A DNA stretch of 6,337 bases from Gemmatimonadota bacterium (GTDB lineage: Bacteria; Gemmatimonadota; Gemmatimonadetes; JACCXV01): contig JACCXV010000219.1 in NCBI GenBank assembly GCA_013696835.1, positions 1 through 6,337 of the forward strand. The letters run 5' to 3'. Position 1 is the first letter of the stretch, and each line of letters opens with the position of its first letter. Made by a program: the position numbers and the translations under genes. Under the pieces are notes generated by a model. That model did not search any database. It saw only the letters and a list, made by a program, of their open reading frames with translations, and had not been told where the DNA came from. Of this stretch, positions 1 to 5,956 are shown piece after piece.

Positions 1-1
1 C

Positions 2-628
2 TTCACGCTGCCACGCCACGCCAGCCGTCGCATCACGGCCGCGTACCTCTGGGCCGACGTGAGCCACGGTCGCAGGGTGTTGGCGGTGAGCCCCGCGCGT
101 TGCTTTCCCGGCGGTGCGCCGTGCTTCCTTCCGTGGCCGAACGATCCCGCCCTGGAGGAGCTCGTGCGCGTGCAGCGCACGGCGCAGCTCCTGTCCGATG
201 CGGGGTTCTCGCTCTGCGCCGGTCGCGTACCCACGCTGGTCGGCACGCCCGGGAGCGACGTGCTCACCGGAGGCGCCGGAGTCGACGTGATCCTGGGGCT
301 GGGCGGGAACGACGGCATCGAGGGCCAAGGCGGCGACGACGTCCTTTGCGGGGGCCCGGGAGACGACACGCTGCTGGGCGACTCGGGGCACGATCGTGCG
401 TACGGAGAGGCGGGGAAGGACCTGATGCGCGGCGGACCCGGCCCGGATCTCCTGTACGGGGGGGAGGGCAACGATCGTCTCAGCGGTGAGGCCGGATCGG
501 ACGAGCTTCACGGAGGTAACGATGGGGACACCCTGGACGGTGGCGCTGAGCGTGACGTCTGCGAGAGGGGGGCTCCGGAGGACGGCGACGCGGTCGTGAA
601 CTGCGAAGAGGTGCGCGGCGTCCCTTGA
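2..628 (+). CDS. RTX-repeat (hemolysin-type calcium-binding) protein, 5' end outside window
   Basis: The frame is open from the left edge to the TGA at 626-628, giving 208 visible residues. The true start probably lies upstream: the 19 codons before the GTG at 59 read like protein (TAAYLWADVSHGRR) and no Shine-Dalgarno precedes that GTG. The first ~80 visible residues are unrecognised and contain three cysteines. They are followed by twelve uninterrupted nonapeptides of the type GGxGxDxLx (for example GQGGDDVLC, GGPGDDTLL, GGEGNDRLS), the calcium-binding beta-roll motif. The last repeat runs into a short acidic tail with a Cys pair (DVCER...VNCEE), a common ending in this type of protein. Family knowledge suggests an extracellular or surface protein that folds on binding calcium. 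No enzymatic domain or C-terminal type I secretion signal is evident. It converges on the sensor gene, leaving only 629-637 between the two stops. The repeat assignment is sure; the function is unknown. Confidence 0.85.
   Translation, partial: FTLPRHASRRITAAYLWADVSHGRRVLAVSPARCFPGGAPCFLPWPNDPALEELVRVQRTAQLLSDAGFSLCAGRVPTLVGTPGSDVLTGGAGVDVILGLGGNDGIEGQGGDDVLCGGPGDDTLLGDSGHDRAYGEAGKDLMRGGPGPDLLYGGEGNDRLSGEAGSDELHGGNDGDTLDGGAERDVCERGAPEDGDAVVNCEEVRGVP
242..565 (+). repeat. Twelve in-register 27-bp RTX nonapeptide units
   Basis: The segment is exactly 12 x 27 bp with no spacer. At protein level every unit begins with Gly and has Asp at position 6, the calcium-ligand position: GTPGSD, GGAGVD, GLGGND, GQGGDD, GGPGDD, GDSGHD, GEAGKD, GGPGPD, GGEGND, GEAGSD, GGNDGD, GGAERD. 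The flanking hydrophobic at position 8 is mostly Leu or Ile but drifts in units 6, 7 and 12. The DNA units differ from each other, so this is an old protein repeat and not a recent DNA duplication. Confidence 0.85.
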
Positions 629-920
629 GGGCCTTCGCTACTCGCCCGTGAGGGCGGTGCGCTCGGCTGCGGAGGGCACGGAACGGGCGCTGACGTCGCG
701 CAGCAGGCCGCGGAGGCCCCCCAGTAGATCCTCTCGCAGCGCCACGACTTCCTCCTCCAACCGCCGGCTGCGCGATTGCAGCCTCGCGTTAGTGAGGTCC
801 GAGGCGGCCTGGATGGCCAGGCGGTTCAGGAGGTCGATCTCGTCACGGTTGAAGAGCTCGCGGTTGCGCCGGCGGGACAGCAGGAGGAATCCGATCAGAT
901 CGCCGCGCAGGCTCAGCGGA

Positions 921-1037
921 CCCCTGGCCACCCTCCTCGCGCAGGAAGAGCGCTGCCCGCGAGACGTGCGCCAGGTGGGCCAGGCGCCGCAGCAACCGCT
1001 CCTCCAGCCGCTCCAGGTCGGTGATGAACGAGAGCCC
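921..1037 (-). other. Segment displaced by compensating -1/+1 frameshifts
   Basis: Between a GGG at 1037-1035 (coding strand) and a GGGG at 924-921, the GAF-type coding sequence lies in a different frame from the sequence on both sides. The in-between frame reads LSFITDLERLEERLLRRL and VSRAALFLREE, an amphipathic helix plus strand usual at the start of GAF domains. The annotated frame there reads a Trp/Cys/Arg-rich stretch (SGWRSGCCGAWPTW) that is not domain-like. One base is missing near 1033-1037 and one is extra between about 921 and 940. An alternative for the second site is an internal deletion whose length is not a multiple of three. Confidence 0.75.
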
Positions 1038-1653
1038 TCAGCGAGATCCTCGAGTCCCTTCCGCAGCTGCACCTTGTAGGCGAAGAAGAGCCGGTCCACG
1101 AACAGCTGCACCCGCCGCTTCACGGGCTCGATCAGGGTCGCCATCACCACCGCGGCGCCCATCGCCAGCGCGAAGGAAGAGCGTCCCGTGAGCTCGAGCG
1201 ACAGGGCGGCGAGCACGTTCTCCACGGCGACGAAGATCACGAGCAGGACGAGCGTGATCGCGCTGTAGACCAGGCCGCGGTTCAGCACGATCTCGATGTC
1301 CATGAGCCGGTGCGACAGGATGGCGTAGCCGAAGGACAGCGGCAGGAAGAACAGCGCGACGTTGATCCAGAGATCGACGTTCGGCACCCACACGTTCAGC
1401 ACGTTTACGAGACAGAACAGCGTCAGCGCGGGCAACATCGAGATCGCGACCCCCCACACGAGCCAGCGAAGCTTCTCCTTCTCGAGAGGATCCTGCAGAC
1501 GCCGGTACGAATCCACGAAGGCGAACACCGCCCACAGGAAGTAGGCGGCGGCGACCAGGATGGATCCGCGGGAGACCGTCTGTGCGAGGGCGCTCGGGAG
1601 GAAGGAGACCGCGGAGGCGAGGTCGAGGGCGACGAGCAGGGCGAGGAAGGCGA

Positions 1654-1661
1654 GGGGGGGG
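1654..1661 (-). other. C8 homopolymer at frameshift point
   Basis: Eight consecutive G on the + strand are eight C on the coding strand. The frame upstream (LLSLLFLGVRP) and the frame downstream (LAFLALLVALDLASAVSFL) fit together only if the run is seven or ten long. This is the longest homopolymer I noticed in the window and a classic place for slippage or base-calling error. Confidence 0.85.
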
Positions 1662-2022
1662 ACGCACTCCCAGGAAGAGCAGGGACAGGAGCGTTCCCGT
1701 TCCCTGCCCGAGCAGGACGGCGAACGGTCGCGAGGCGGGGCGCTCGAGCACCTGCAGCCGCCGACCTGCCCGCTCGACGTCCAGACGCAGGATGGGGCTG
1801 CCGGATCCAGGGATCGACTGAATGACGTCGGTGATGTCGCGGATGCTGCGGCCGTTGATGCGCAGCACCCGATCGCCGGGACGGAGCGCAGATCCAGCGT
1901 GCGCGCGGACCACGCCGCTCTCCGCCCCCTCGAGCTCCATGTGGATCCCGTAATACGGCCGCGACAGGGAGCCGGCCGCTGAGGCCAGCACCCACGCCAG
2001 CGTGAGCACCACGAGCAGGACG

Positions 2023-2712
2023 TCAGAGAAGCGCTTCATCGATCTCGTGCGTGGATTGACGTTCCGCCAGCTGCGTCGGTTTCAGGATCGTCCAGCGCCC
2101 CAGGGCGCCGGGGCCCTGCCGGGCGGGCGGGATGCGTCCGGGTGCGACCTCCAGCAGCACGCGGCTGCCGTTGTGGAGGCCGAGCGTCTCGCGCTCGGCG
2201 AGGTCCATGTCCAGCAGCGTGCAGAGGAGCGCCTTGAGGATCCCGCCGTGGGTGGCGACGAGCGCCGTCTCGCCGGGGTGCTGGCTGGCGATGCGCGCGA
2301 GGGGAGGCGCCGCGCGGCGCAGCAGGGCGGCGAAGGATTCTCCGCCCGGCGGGCTCACACGCAGCGGGTCGGCCTCCGCGCGCGCGAACTCCAGGGGCCA
2401 TCTCGCGCGCACCTCCGCGGGCGTCAACCCCTCCCACTCTCCCATGGAACGCTCGCGCAGGCTCGCGGCGACCCGCGGGCGCAGCCCCAGCTTGATGCCC
2501 AGCCAGACTGCCATCTCCTGCGCGCGCAGCAGATCGCTGGTGTAGATCGCCGCCACGCCTTCCGCGCGAATCGCCTCGAGCGAGGCGAGCATCTGCCCGA
2601 TGCCGGTGGCGTTCAGGGGCTGGTCCGCGTGGCCCTGCCAGCGCCCTTCCTTGTTCCAGTCGGTCTCGGGATGGCGAACCAGCAGCAGGCGCGAGGGAGG
2701 AGGACGCGTCAT
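2023..2712 (-). CDS. Histidine phosphatase superfamily protein (phosphoglycerate mutase-like)
   Basis: The protein has 229 aa, starting at ATG 2712-2710 with GGAG seven bases upstream, 32 bp after the peptidase stop. The catalytic motif is at the N terminus (LLLVRHPETDWN, His14 as phospho-acceptor, Arg13, Glu16), followed by GRWQGHADQPLNATGIGQ, the conserved Ser-Asp-Leu-x-Arg-Ala (59-64), the ERSMGEWEGL region with Glu87 as probable acid/base, GGESFAALLRR, and the second catalytic histidine in ATHGGILKALL (His155). This is a full-length member of the branch that includes cofactor-dependent phosphoglycerate mutases, alpha-ribazole phosphatase (CobC) and broad-specificity phosphatases. The substrate cannot be told from sequence. 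The usual RHG is RHP here. The last ~35 residues are an unrecognised Pro/Arg-rich tail. The frame stays open further upstream inside the peptidase gene, but that part is not protein-like for this family. Its 3' end overlaps the sensor start by 17 bp. It is probably cytoplasmic. Confidence 0.88.
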   Translation of the reverse strand: MTRPPPSRLLLVRHPETDWNKEGRWQGHADQPLNATGIGQMLASLEAIRAEGVAAIYTSDLLRAQEMAVWLGIKLGLRPRVAASLRERSMGEWEGLTPAEVRARWPLEFARAEADPLRVSPPGGESFAALLRRAAPPLARIASQHPGETALVATHGGILKALLCTLLDMDLAERETLGLHNGSRVLLEVAPGRIPPARQGPGALGRWTILKPTQLAERQSTHEIDEALL

Positions 2713-2744
2713 CCGGGGGCTCCGGGCAGTGCCTGGAGCCTCTC

Positions 2745-4313
2745 TCAGGGAGAGCGGTCGAGCCCCTCGCGCACCCAGGCGAGGAGCGCGTCGAAGTCCA
2801 GCGGTCCCCCGAGCATCGTCGCGAGCTCGGCGGCCGTCTCGCGCTGGCCGCGGGCAAAGAGCGCGGAGAGATACGACCCGGTGCGGGGGTTCCGATACCA
2901 GTCCACGTCGAAGCGCTCGCGCAGCTTCCGGTGCAGCAGGCCGCACAACATCCAAGACTGCAGGTAGCAGACGGAATAGAACCGCGGGTCGACGTCTTCG
3001 AGGTAGCGCTCCCGCGGGGCGACGACCCCCGTCGCGCGTTCGAGCTCCTCGGCGTAGAGGTCGGCCAGCTCGGGAGCAGGGCCGCGGGCGTGCAGCTCCA
3101 GCTCGTAGCGCAGCTTCGCGGAATAGCGCCGCAGCATGAACAGCTCCTCGAACCACTGCAGCAGCAGGAACTCGCGCGGCTGCTCCAGGCCCGACACGTC
3201 GCGCAGCCAGTGCGGCATGAGCAGGCAGTGGTCGAACGTCGCGGCGTAGCACTCCGTGATGCTGTTGTCGCCGAGATTGCGGAACTCGAACGGCGCGGAG
3301 GGATCCACGTAGCCGAAATGGAGTGCGTGACCCAGCTCGTGCAGGAACGCCTGGTAGTCGTCAGCGCCGCCGGCGGGAAGGATCACGAGCTTCACCTCGG
3401 AGGGGATCCGGATGGGCGAGCAGAACGCGCGCGCCGACTTGCGGGGCCGGTCGTCCAGGTCCAGCGCCACGTTTCCACCGGCGGTGGGATCCAGGCCCAT
3501 CTCACGAACCACGCCGCCGACGCGATCGACCATCTCACGCGCGCCGAACACCGCGTCGAAGCGCGCGCCCCGCAGCATGTGGGGGAGATCCCAGAATCGC
3601 ACCTCGGACCTGGGGAGGCCGAGCTCCCGGCGCGCGAAGTACTCGAAGAGATCCAGGTAGGCCGCCTCGGTCTCCACCAGCACGATCCGGGTGAGCTCGA
3701 GAAGCCGTTCGAAGTCGAAGCCGGACAACCCGGCTCGCCAGCCCACGTAGTCACGGGCGCCGAGCGCGCGGGCAGCCTCGTGCGCGACCTCGATGCCGGC
3801 TCGCAGGTGAGGCTGGAGCGTACGGCTCACGAGCAGCGCGGCCTCCGCGATCTCGCGCCGCCGGAGCCGGTCGGGGGTGTTGCGGATGCGCACGCGAACG
3901 CCGCGGAAGGGGATCGCCTCACCCGCCACGTGCACGATCGCGTTGGCCTCCGCCGTCAGGTAGCGCTCCTCCGCCTCCTTGCCAGCCTCCTCCTCGACCC
4001 CCGATGCGAGGAAGTCGAGCAGGTATCGCAGCCGCCGGCCCTCGTCCCCCGCCGGATCCGCCACGTCCAGCGCGGCTCGGACCTCCTCCACGCGACGGGC
4101 ATCGAAGAGCTCAGGGTAACGCGCGTACGTCTCCTCCAGGCCCGGCGAGTCGCGGTGCCCCGCGAGCGCCTCGTAGTAGCCGCGGTTGATCTCCTCCTGG
4201 AAGGCCTCGGCCTGCTCGCGGACCCTGTCCAGCGGCAGATCCGCGGCACCCCCCGCAGGGTGCGTCCGTCCTGCGCGGGAGAGATCGCCGCCACCCTTCG
4301 CGGGGGCGATCAC
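2745..4313 (-). CDS. M3-like (oligoendopeptidase-type) zinc metallopeptidase
   Basis: The protein has 522 aa from the GTG at 4313-4311, whose GTGA overlaps the antiporter stop. The zinc site is clear: FLHELGHALHFG (His325, Glu326, His329), with the third ligand most likely Glu354 in NSITECYAATF, 25 residues after His329. This spacing is like the M3 family (thimet oligopeptidase / PepF). A C-terminal Tyr-rich stretch (PRFYSVCYLQSWML, 444-457) is where M3 enzymes place substrate-binding tyrosines. The rest is mostly helical, with amphipathic charged helices at 30-120. No signal peptide or membrane span is seen, so it is probably a cytoplasmic peptidase acting on short peptides. It is somewhat short for PepF (about 600 aa), and overall similarity to named members looks low. 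The first ~25 residues are Gly/Ala-rich and no good Shine-Dalgarno precedes the GTG, so the start is less certain than the domain. The M2 family is a less likely alternative. Confidence 0.85.
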   Translation of the reverse strand: MIAPAKGGGDLSRAGRTHPAGGAADLPLDRVREQAEAFQEEINRGYYEALAGHRDSPGLEETYARYPELFDARRVEEVRAALDVADPAGDEGRRLRYLLDFLASGVEEEAGKEAEERYLTAEANAIVHVAGEAIPFRGVRVRIRNTPDRLRRREIAEAALLVSRTLQPHLRAGIEVAHEAARALGARDYVGWRAGLSGFDFERLLELTRIVLVETEAAYLDLFEYFARRELGLPRSEVRFWDLPHMLRGARFDAVFGAREMVDRVGGVVREMGLDPTAGGNVALDLDDRPRKSARAFCSPIRIPSEVKLVILPAGGADDYQAFLHELGHALHFGYVDPSAPFEFRNLGDNSITECYAATFDHCLLMPHWLRDVSGLEQPREFLLLQWFEELFMLRRYSAKLRYELELHARGPAPELADLYAEELERATGVVAPRERYLEDVDPRFYSVCYLQSWMLCGLLHRKLRERFDVDWYRNPRTGSYLSALFARGQRETAAELATMLGGPLDFDALLAWVREGLDRSP

Positions 4314-5476
4314 CGCAGCGCCTGCCTGGGTCCCACCACCGCGACCGCCAGCCTGTCGGCGTGGTGCAGCAGAACGGCCCCGGTGAGGGCGCTCAACACG
4401 ACGTAGGCCCCCACGAGCGCGGCGAGCCGGGGCCCCTCGACCAGCATGGCGGCGGCGAGCGCTCCCAGCAGGATCGAGAACTCGCCCCGCGGCGCGAGGC
4501 TCAGGCCCAACCGCCACGTCGCGCGCCGAGGGAGCCCCCAGCTACGTCCCACCAGCAGTCCCGTCGCGAGCTTCGTGAGCGAGAACACAACCAGCAGCGC
4601 GAGGGCGGGCAGGAGCGACGGGGCCACCTCTGCCAGGTCGATCTGGATTCCGAAGGCGATGAAGAACATGGCCGCGGACAGCTGCTGGAACGGCAGCAGG
4701 GTCTGCTCGATGCGCTCCCGGTACGGCGTGTCCCCGAGGACCGTGCCCACGAGGAACGCTCCCAGCGCTTCCGAGAGCCCGAGCGCGGCGGAGGCCGCGC
4801 CCGTCAGCACGACGACGCCCAGCAGGAAGAGCAGGAGCACCTCCGAGGAGTCGCTCCCCAGGAGGCGCCAGAGCGGGCGACGCAGGAGGCGCGCAGCCCC
4901 GAGCAGACAGGCGACGAGCAGCGCGAGCTTCGCGATCCCTACCGCACCCGCCGCAAGGAGCGCTCCGCCGGCTGCGACGCTGGTGAGGAGCGCGAGCAGC
5001 ACCGCCACCGCGATGTCCTCCACGACCAGCAGGCCCAGCAACGGCTCGGTCTCGCGGTTGGCGCCGCGGTGGGCTTCGAGGACGCCGCGGGAGATGATGG
5101 CCGAGCTCGACATGTACACGGCTCCGGCCAGAAACGCGGCGGCGAGCCAGGAGAAGCCGAGCAGGCGCCCTGCCACCATGCCCAGCGGGAAGTTCAGCAG
5201 GAAGTCCATCACACCCGCCGGGAGGAGCCGCCGGGCGTTCTTGGCCAGCCGCCGGGGCGAGAACTCCAGCCCGATCAGGAACAGCAGCAGGGAGACGCCC
5301 AGCGTGGCGAGGAACCCCACCACATCGGCCGCCTCGCGAGGCGGATTCAGCGGAAGTCCCATCAGGATGAACAGCGGGATGGGGCTCTGACCGGTCCAGC
5401 GGGCGAGAAGCGTGGCGGCGAGCAGCGCGGCCAGCAGTCCGCCGACCTCCAGGAGCAGCGTCGTATGCGCACTCAC
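4310..5476 (-). CDS. khtU: CPA2-family cation/proton antiporter (KhtU/KefB-like), integral membrane subunit
   Basis: The protein has 388 aa and is almost entirely hydrophobic, with about 11-13 membrane segments, the normal size for an antiporter membrane domain with no attached RCK domain. CPA2 signatures in order: PIPLFILMGLPLNP (32-45), LLLFLIGLEFSPRRLAK (63-79), MSSSAIISRGVLE (122-134), GLLVVEDIAVAVLLALL (148-164, with the ion-binding acidic pair position at Glu153-Asp154), LGAFLVGTVLGDTPYRERIE (238-257), FFIAFGIQIDL (271-281) and LSLAPRGEFSILLG (325-338, Arg330 and Glu332). The likely role is K+ (or Na+) efflux against protons across the inner membrane. It follows a KhtT-type regulator with a GTGA overlap (start GTG 5476-5474), as in the Bacillus KhtTU K+/H+ antiporter pair. 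The symbol is given on family and context; ion specificity is inferred. The C terminus ends soon after the last span, and its stop overlaps the peptidase start. Confidence 0.87.
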   Translation of the reverse strand: MSAHTTLLLEVGGLLAALLAATLLARWTGQSPIPLFILMGLPLNPPREAADVVGFLATLGVSLLLFLIGLEFSPRRLAKNARRLLPAGVMDFLLNFPLGMVAGRLLGFSWLAAAFLAGAVYMSSSAIISRGVLEAHRGANRETEPLLGLLVVEDIAVAVLLALLTSVAAGGALLAAGAVGIAKLALLVACLLGAARLLRRPLWRLLGSDSSEVLLLFLLGVVVLTGAASAALGLSEALGAFLVGTVLGDTPYRERIEQTLLPFQQLSAAMFFIAFGIQIDLAEVAPSLLPALALLVVFSLTKLATGLLVGRSWGLPRRATWRLGLSLAPRGEFSILLGALAAAMLVEGPRLAALVGAYVVLSALTGAVLLHHADRLAVAVVGPRQALR

Positions 5477-5955
5477 GACTGCGCCATGAGCGCCTCGAAC
5501 GCGCGGACCTGCTCCTCGCGGCCCATGACGATGACGGTGTCCCCCGGAGCGAAGACCTCCTCCGGACCCGGGTTGGGTACGTGCCCGGTGCGCCGGGCGA
5601 CCGCGATCACCGAGGCGCCGGTGCGCTCCCGCACGCGCAGGTCGCGGATGGTCCTGCCGACAACGCGCGACCCGCCGCTCACGCGCACCCAGCGCAGGTG
5701 AAGGCCCTGCATGATCTGCAGCATGGCGTCCTCTCGCACGGGCTCGGCCTGGCCCCCTGCGAGCACCCCCGCGATCGCACGTGCCTCCTCGTGCGACAGC
5801 TCGAGCACCGGCGATGGATCGTCCTCGCACGGCAGGAAGCGGAAGACCTCGCGCTTGCCCGTGGAGTGGACGACGATCACCACGTCGGAACCGTCGGACG
5901 TCGCCAGCGAGAACTTCCGGCCGATTCCGGGCAGCTCGGCTTCGCGGATCTCCAT
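5473..5955 (-). CDS. khtT: KhtT-like antiporter regulatory subunit with RCK_C (TrkA-C) domain
   Basis: The protein has 160 aa, ATG at 5955-5953. The N-terminal half carries the KhtT hallmark LPGIGRKFSL (8-17) and a small beta domain (DVVIVVHSTGKREVFRF, 24-40), then a helix with SHEEARAIAGVL. Residues ~85-158 form an RCK_C domain: VVGRTIRDLRVRERTGASVIAV, FAPGDTVIVMGREEQVRAFEALM. RCK_C domains bind ligands such as cyclic-di-AMP and pass the signal to channels or antiporters; which ligand is used here is not shown by the sequence. Unlike KefC-type proteins the regulator is a separate polypeptide, and its stop overlaps the antiporter start (GTGA). The start lies one base after the upstream stop (TGA-G-ATG), with a GGAGG about 12 bases before it inside the preceding gene. 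The protein is probably a cytoplasmic dimer on the inner face of the antiporter. Confidence 0.88.
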   Translation of the reverse strand: MEIREAELPGIGRKFSLATSDGSDVVIVVHSTGKREVFRFLPCEDDPSPVLELSHEEARAIAGVLAGGQAEPVREDAMLQIMQGLHLRWVRVSGGSRVVGRTIRDLRVRERTGASVIAVARRTGHVPNPGPEEVFAPGDTVIVMGREEQVRAFEALMAQS

Positions 5956-5956
5956 C

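Larger units (their letters stand above)
638..2039 (-). pseudogene. PDZ / multi-TM / GAF membrane sensor, frame broken by three indels
   Basis: The ATG at 2039-2037 opens a protein with an N-terminal membrane anchor (DVLLVVLTLAWVLASAAG) and a PDZ domain at about residues 30-100 (GDRVLRINGRSIRDITDVI). The frame is then lost at a C8 run (1661-1654). Reading it as C7 continues into hydrophobic sequence: membrane spans near residues 130-150, 160-175, 191-214, 222-243, 255-275 and 289-303, with the motif YAILSHRLMDIEIVLNRGLVY typical of bacterial 7TM sensor proteins. A GAF-like domain follows, but its front (TDLERLEERLLRRLAHLAHV, then ALFLREE) is in another frame between about 1035 and 921. The end returns to the first frame (LIGFLLLSRRR, LLNRLAIQAASDLTNARLQ) and closes with a coiled coil and TAG at 640-638. 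Correcting -1, +1, -1 base gives exactly 467 codons (466 aa). No histidine-kinase, HATPase or phosphatase output domain follows. The GAF centre seems about 50 residues short. The start overlaps the phosphatase gene by 17 bp. Pseudogene or assembly error cannot be separated here. Confidence 0.75.

Noticed and set aside
59..61. GTG at 59 as true start of the RTX gene
   Set aside because: No ribosome binding site, the frame is open and protein-like back to the window edge, and no signal peptide follows.
643..656. Small hairpin CGCCC-GTGA-GGGCG near the convergent gene ends as a bidirectional terminator
   Set aside because: Only a five-pair stem, inside the last codons of the sensor gene, with no T-run on either side.
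1038..1654. Continuation of the 2039 frame past the C8 run as real protein
   Set aside because: The sequence becomes Arg/Pro-rich without pattern, while the neighbouring frame gives membrane spans and a known sensor motif.
2713..3252. Upstream extension of the phosphatase frame into the peptidase gene
   Set aside because: Arg/Ala/Pro-rich composition unlike the family; the ATG at 2712 has a Shine-Dalgarno and places the catalytic motif at the usual N-terminal distance.
2931..4406. 491-codon open frame on the + strand opposite the peptidase
   Set aside because: Antisense shadow of a GC-rich gene: His/Arg/Gln-rich, no domain pattern, while the minus-strand frame has a clear zinc site.
4314..4517. 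Longer start for the peptidase inside the antiporter gene
   Set aside because: The added residues are Arg/Gly-rich antiporter shadow; the GTGA overlap at 4310-4313 is the natural junction and matches the one at khtT/khtU.
4361..5701. 446-codon open frame on the + strand opposite the antiporter and khtT
   Set aside because: Gln/Arg/Glu-rich, no recognisable motif, exactly opposite two well-supported genes.
5477..5830. Longer start for the antiporter inside khtT
   Set aside because: The extension is Arg/Gly/Ala-rich shadow of the khtT RCK_C domain; the GTG at 5476 starts right before the first membrane span.
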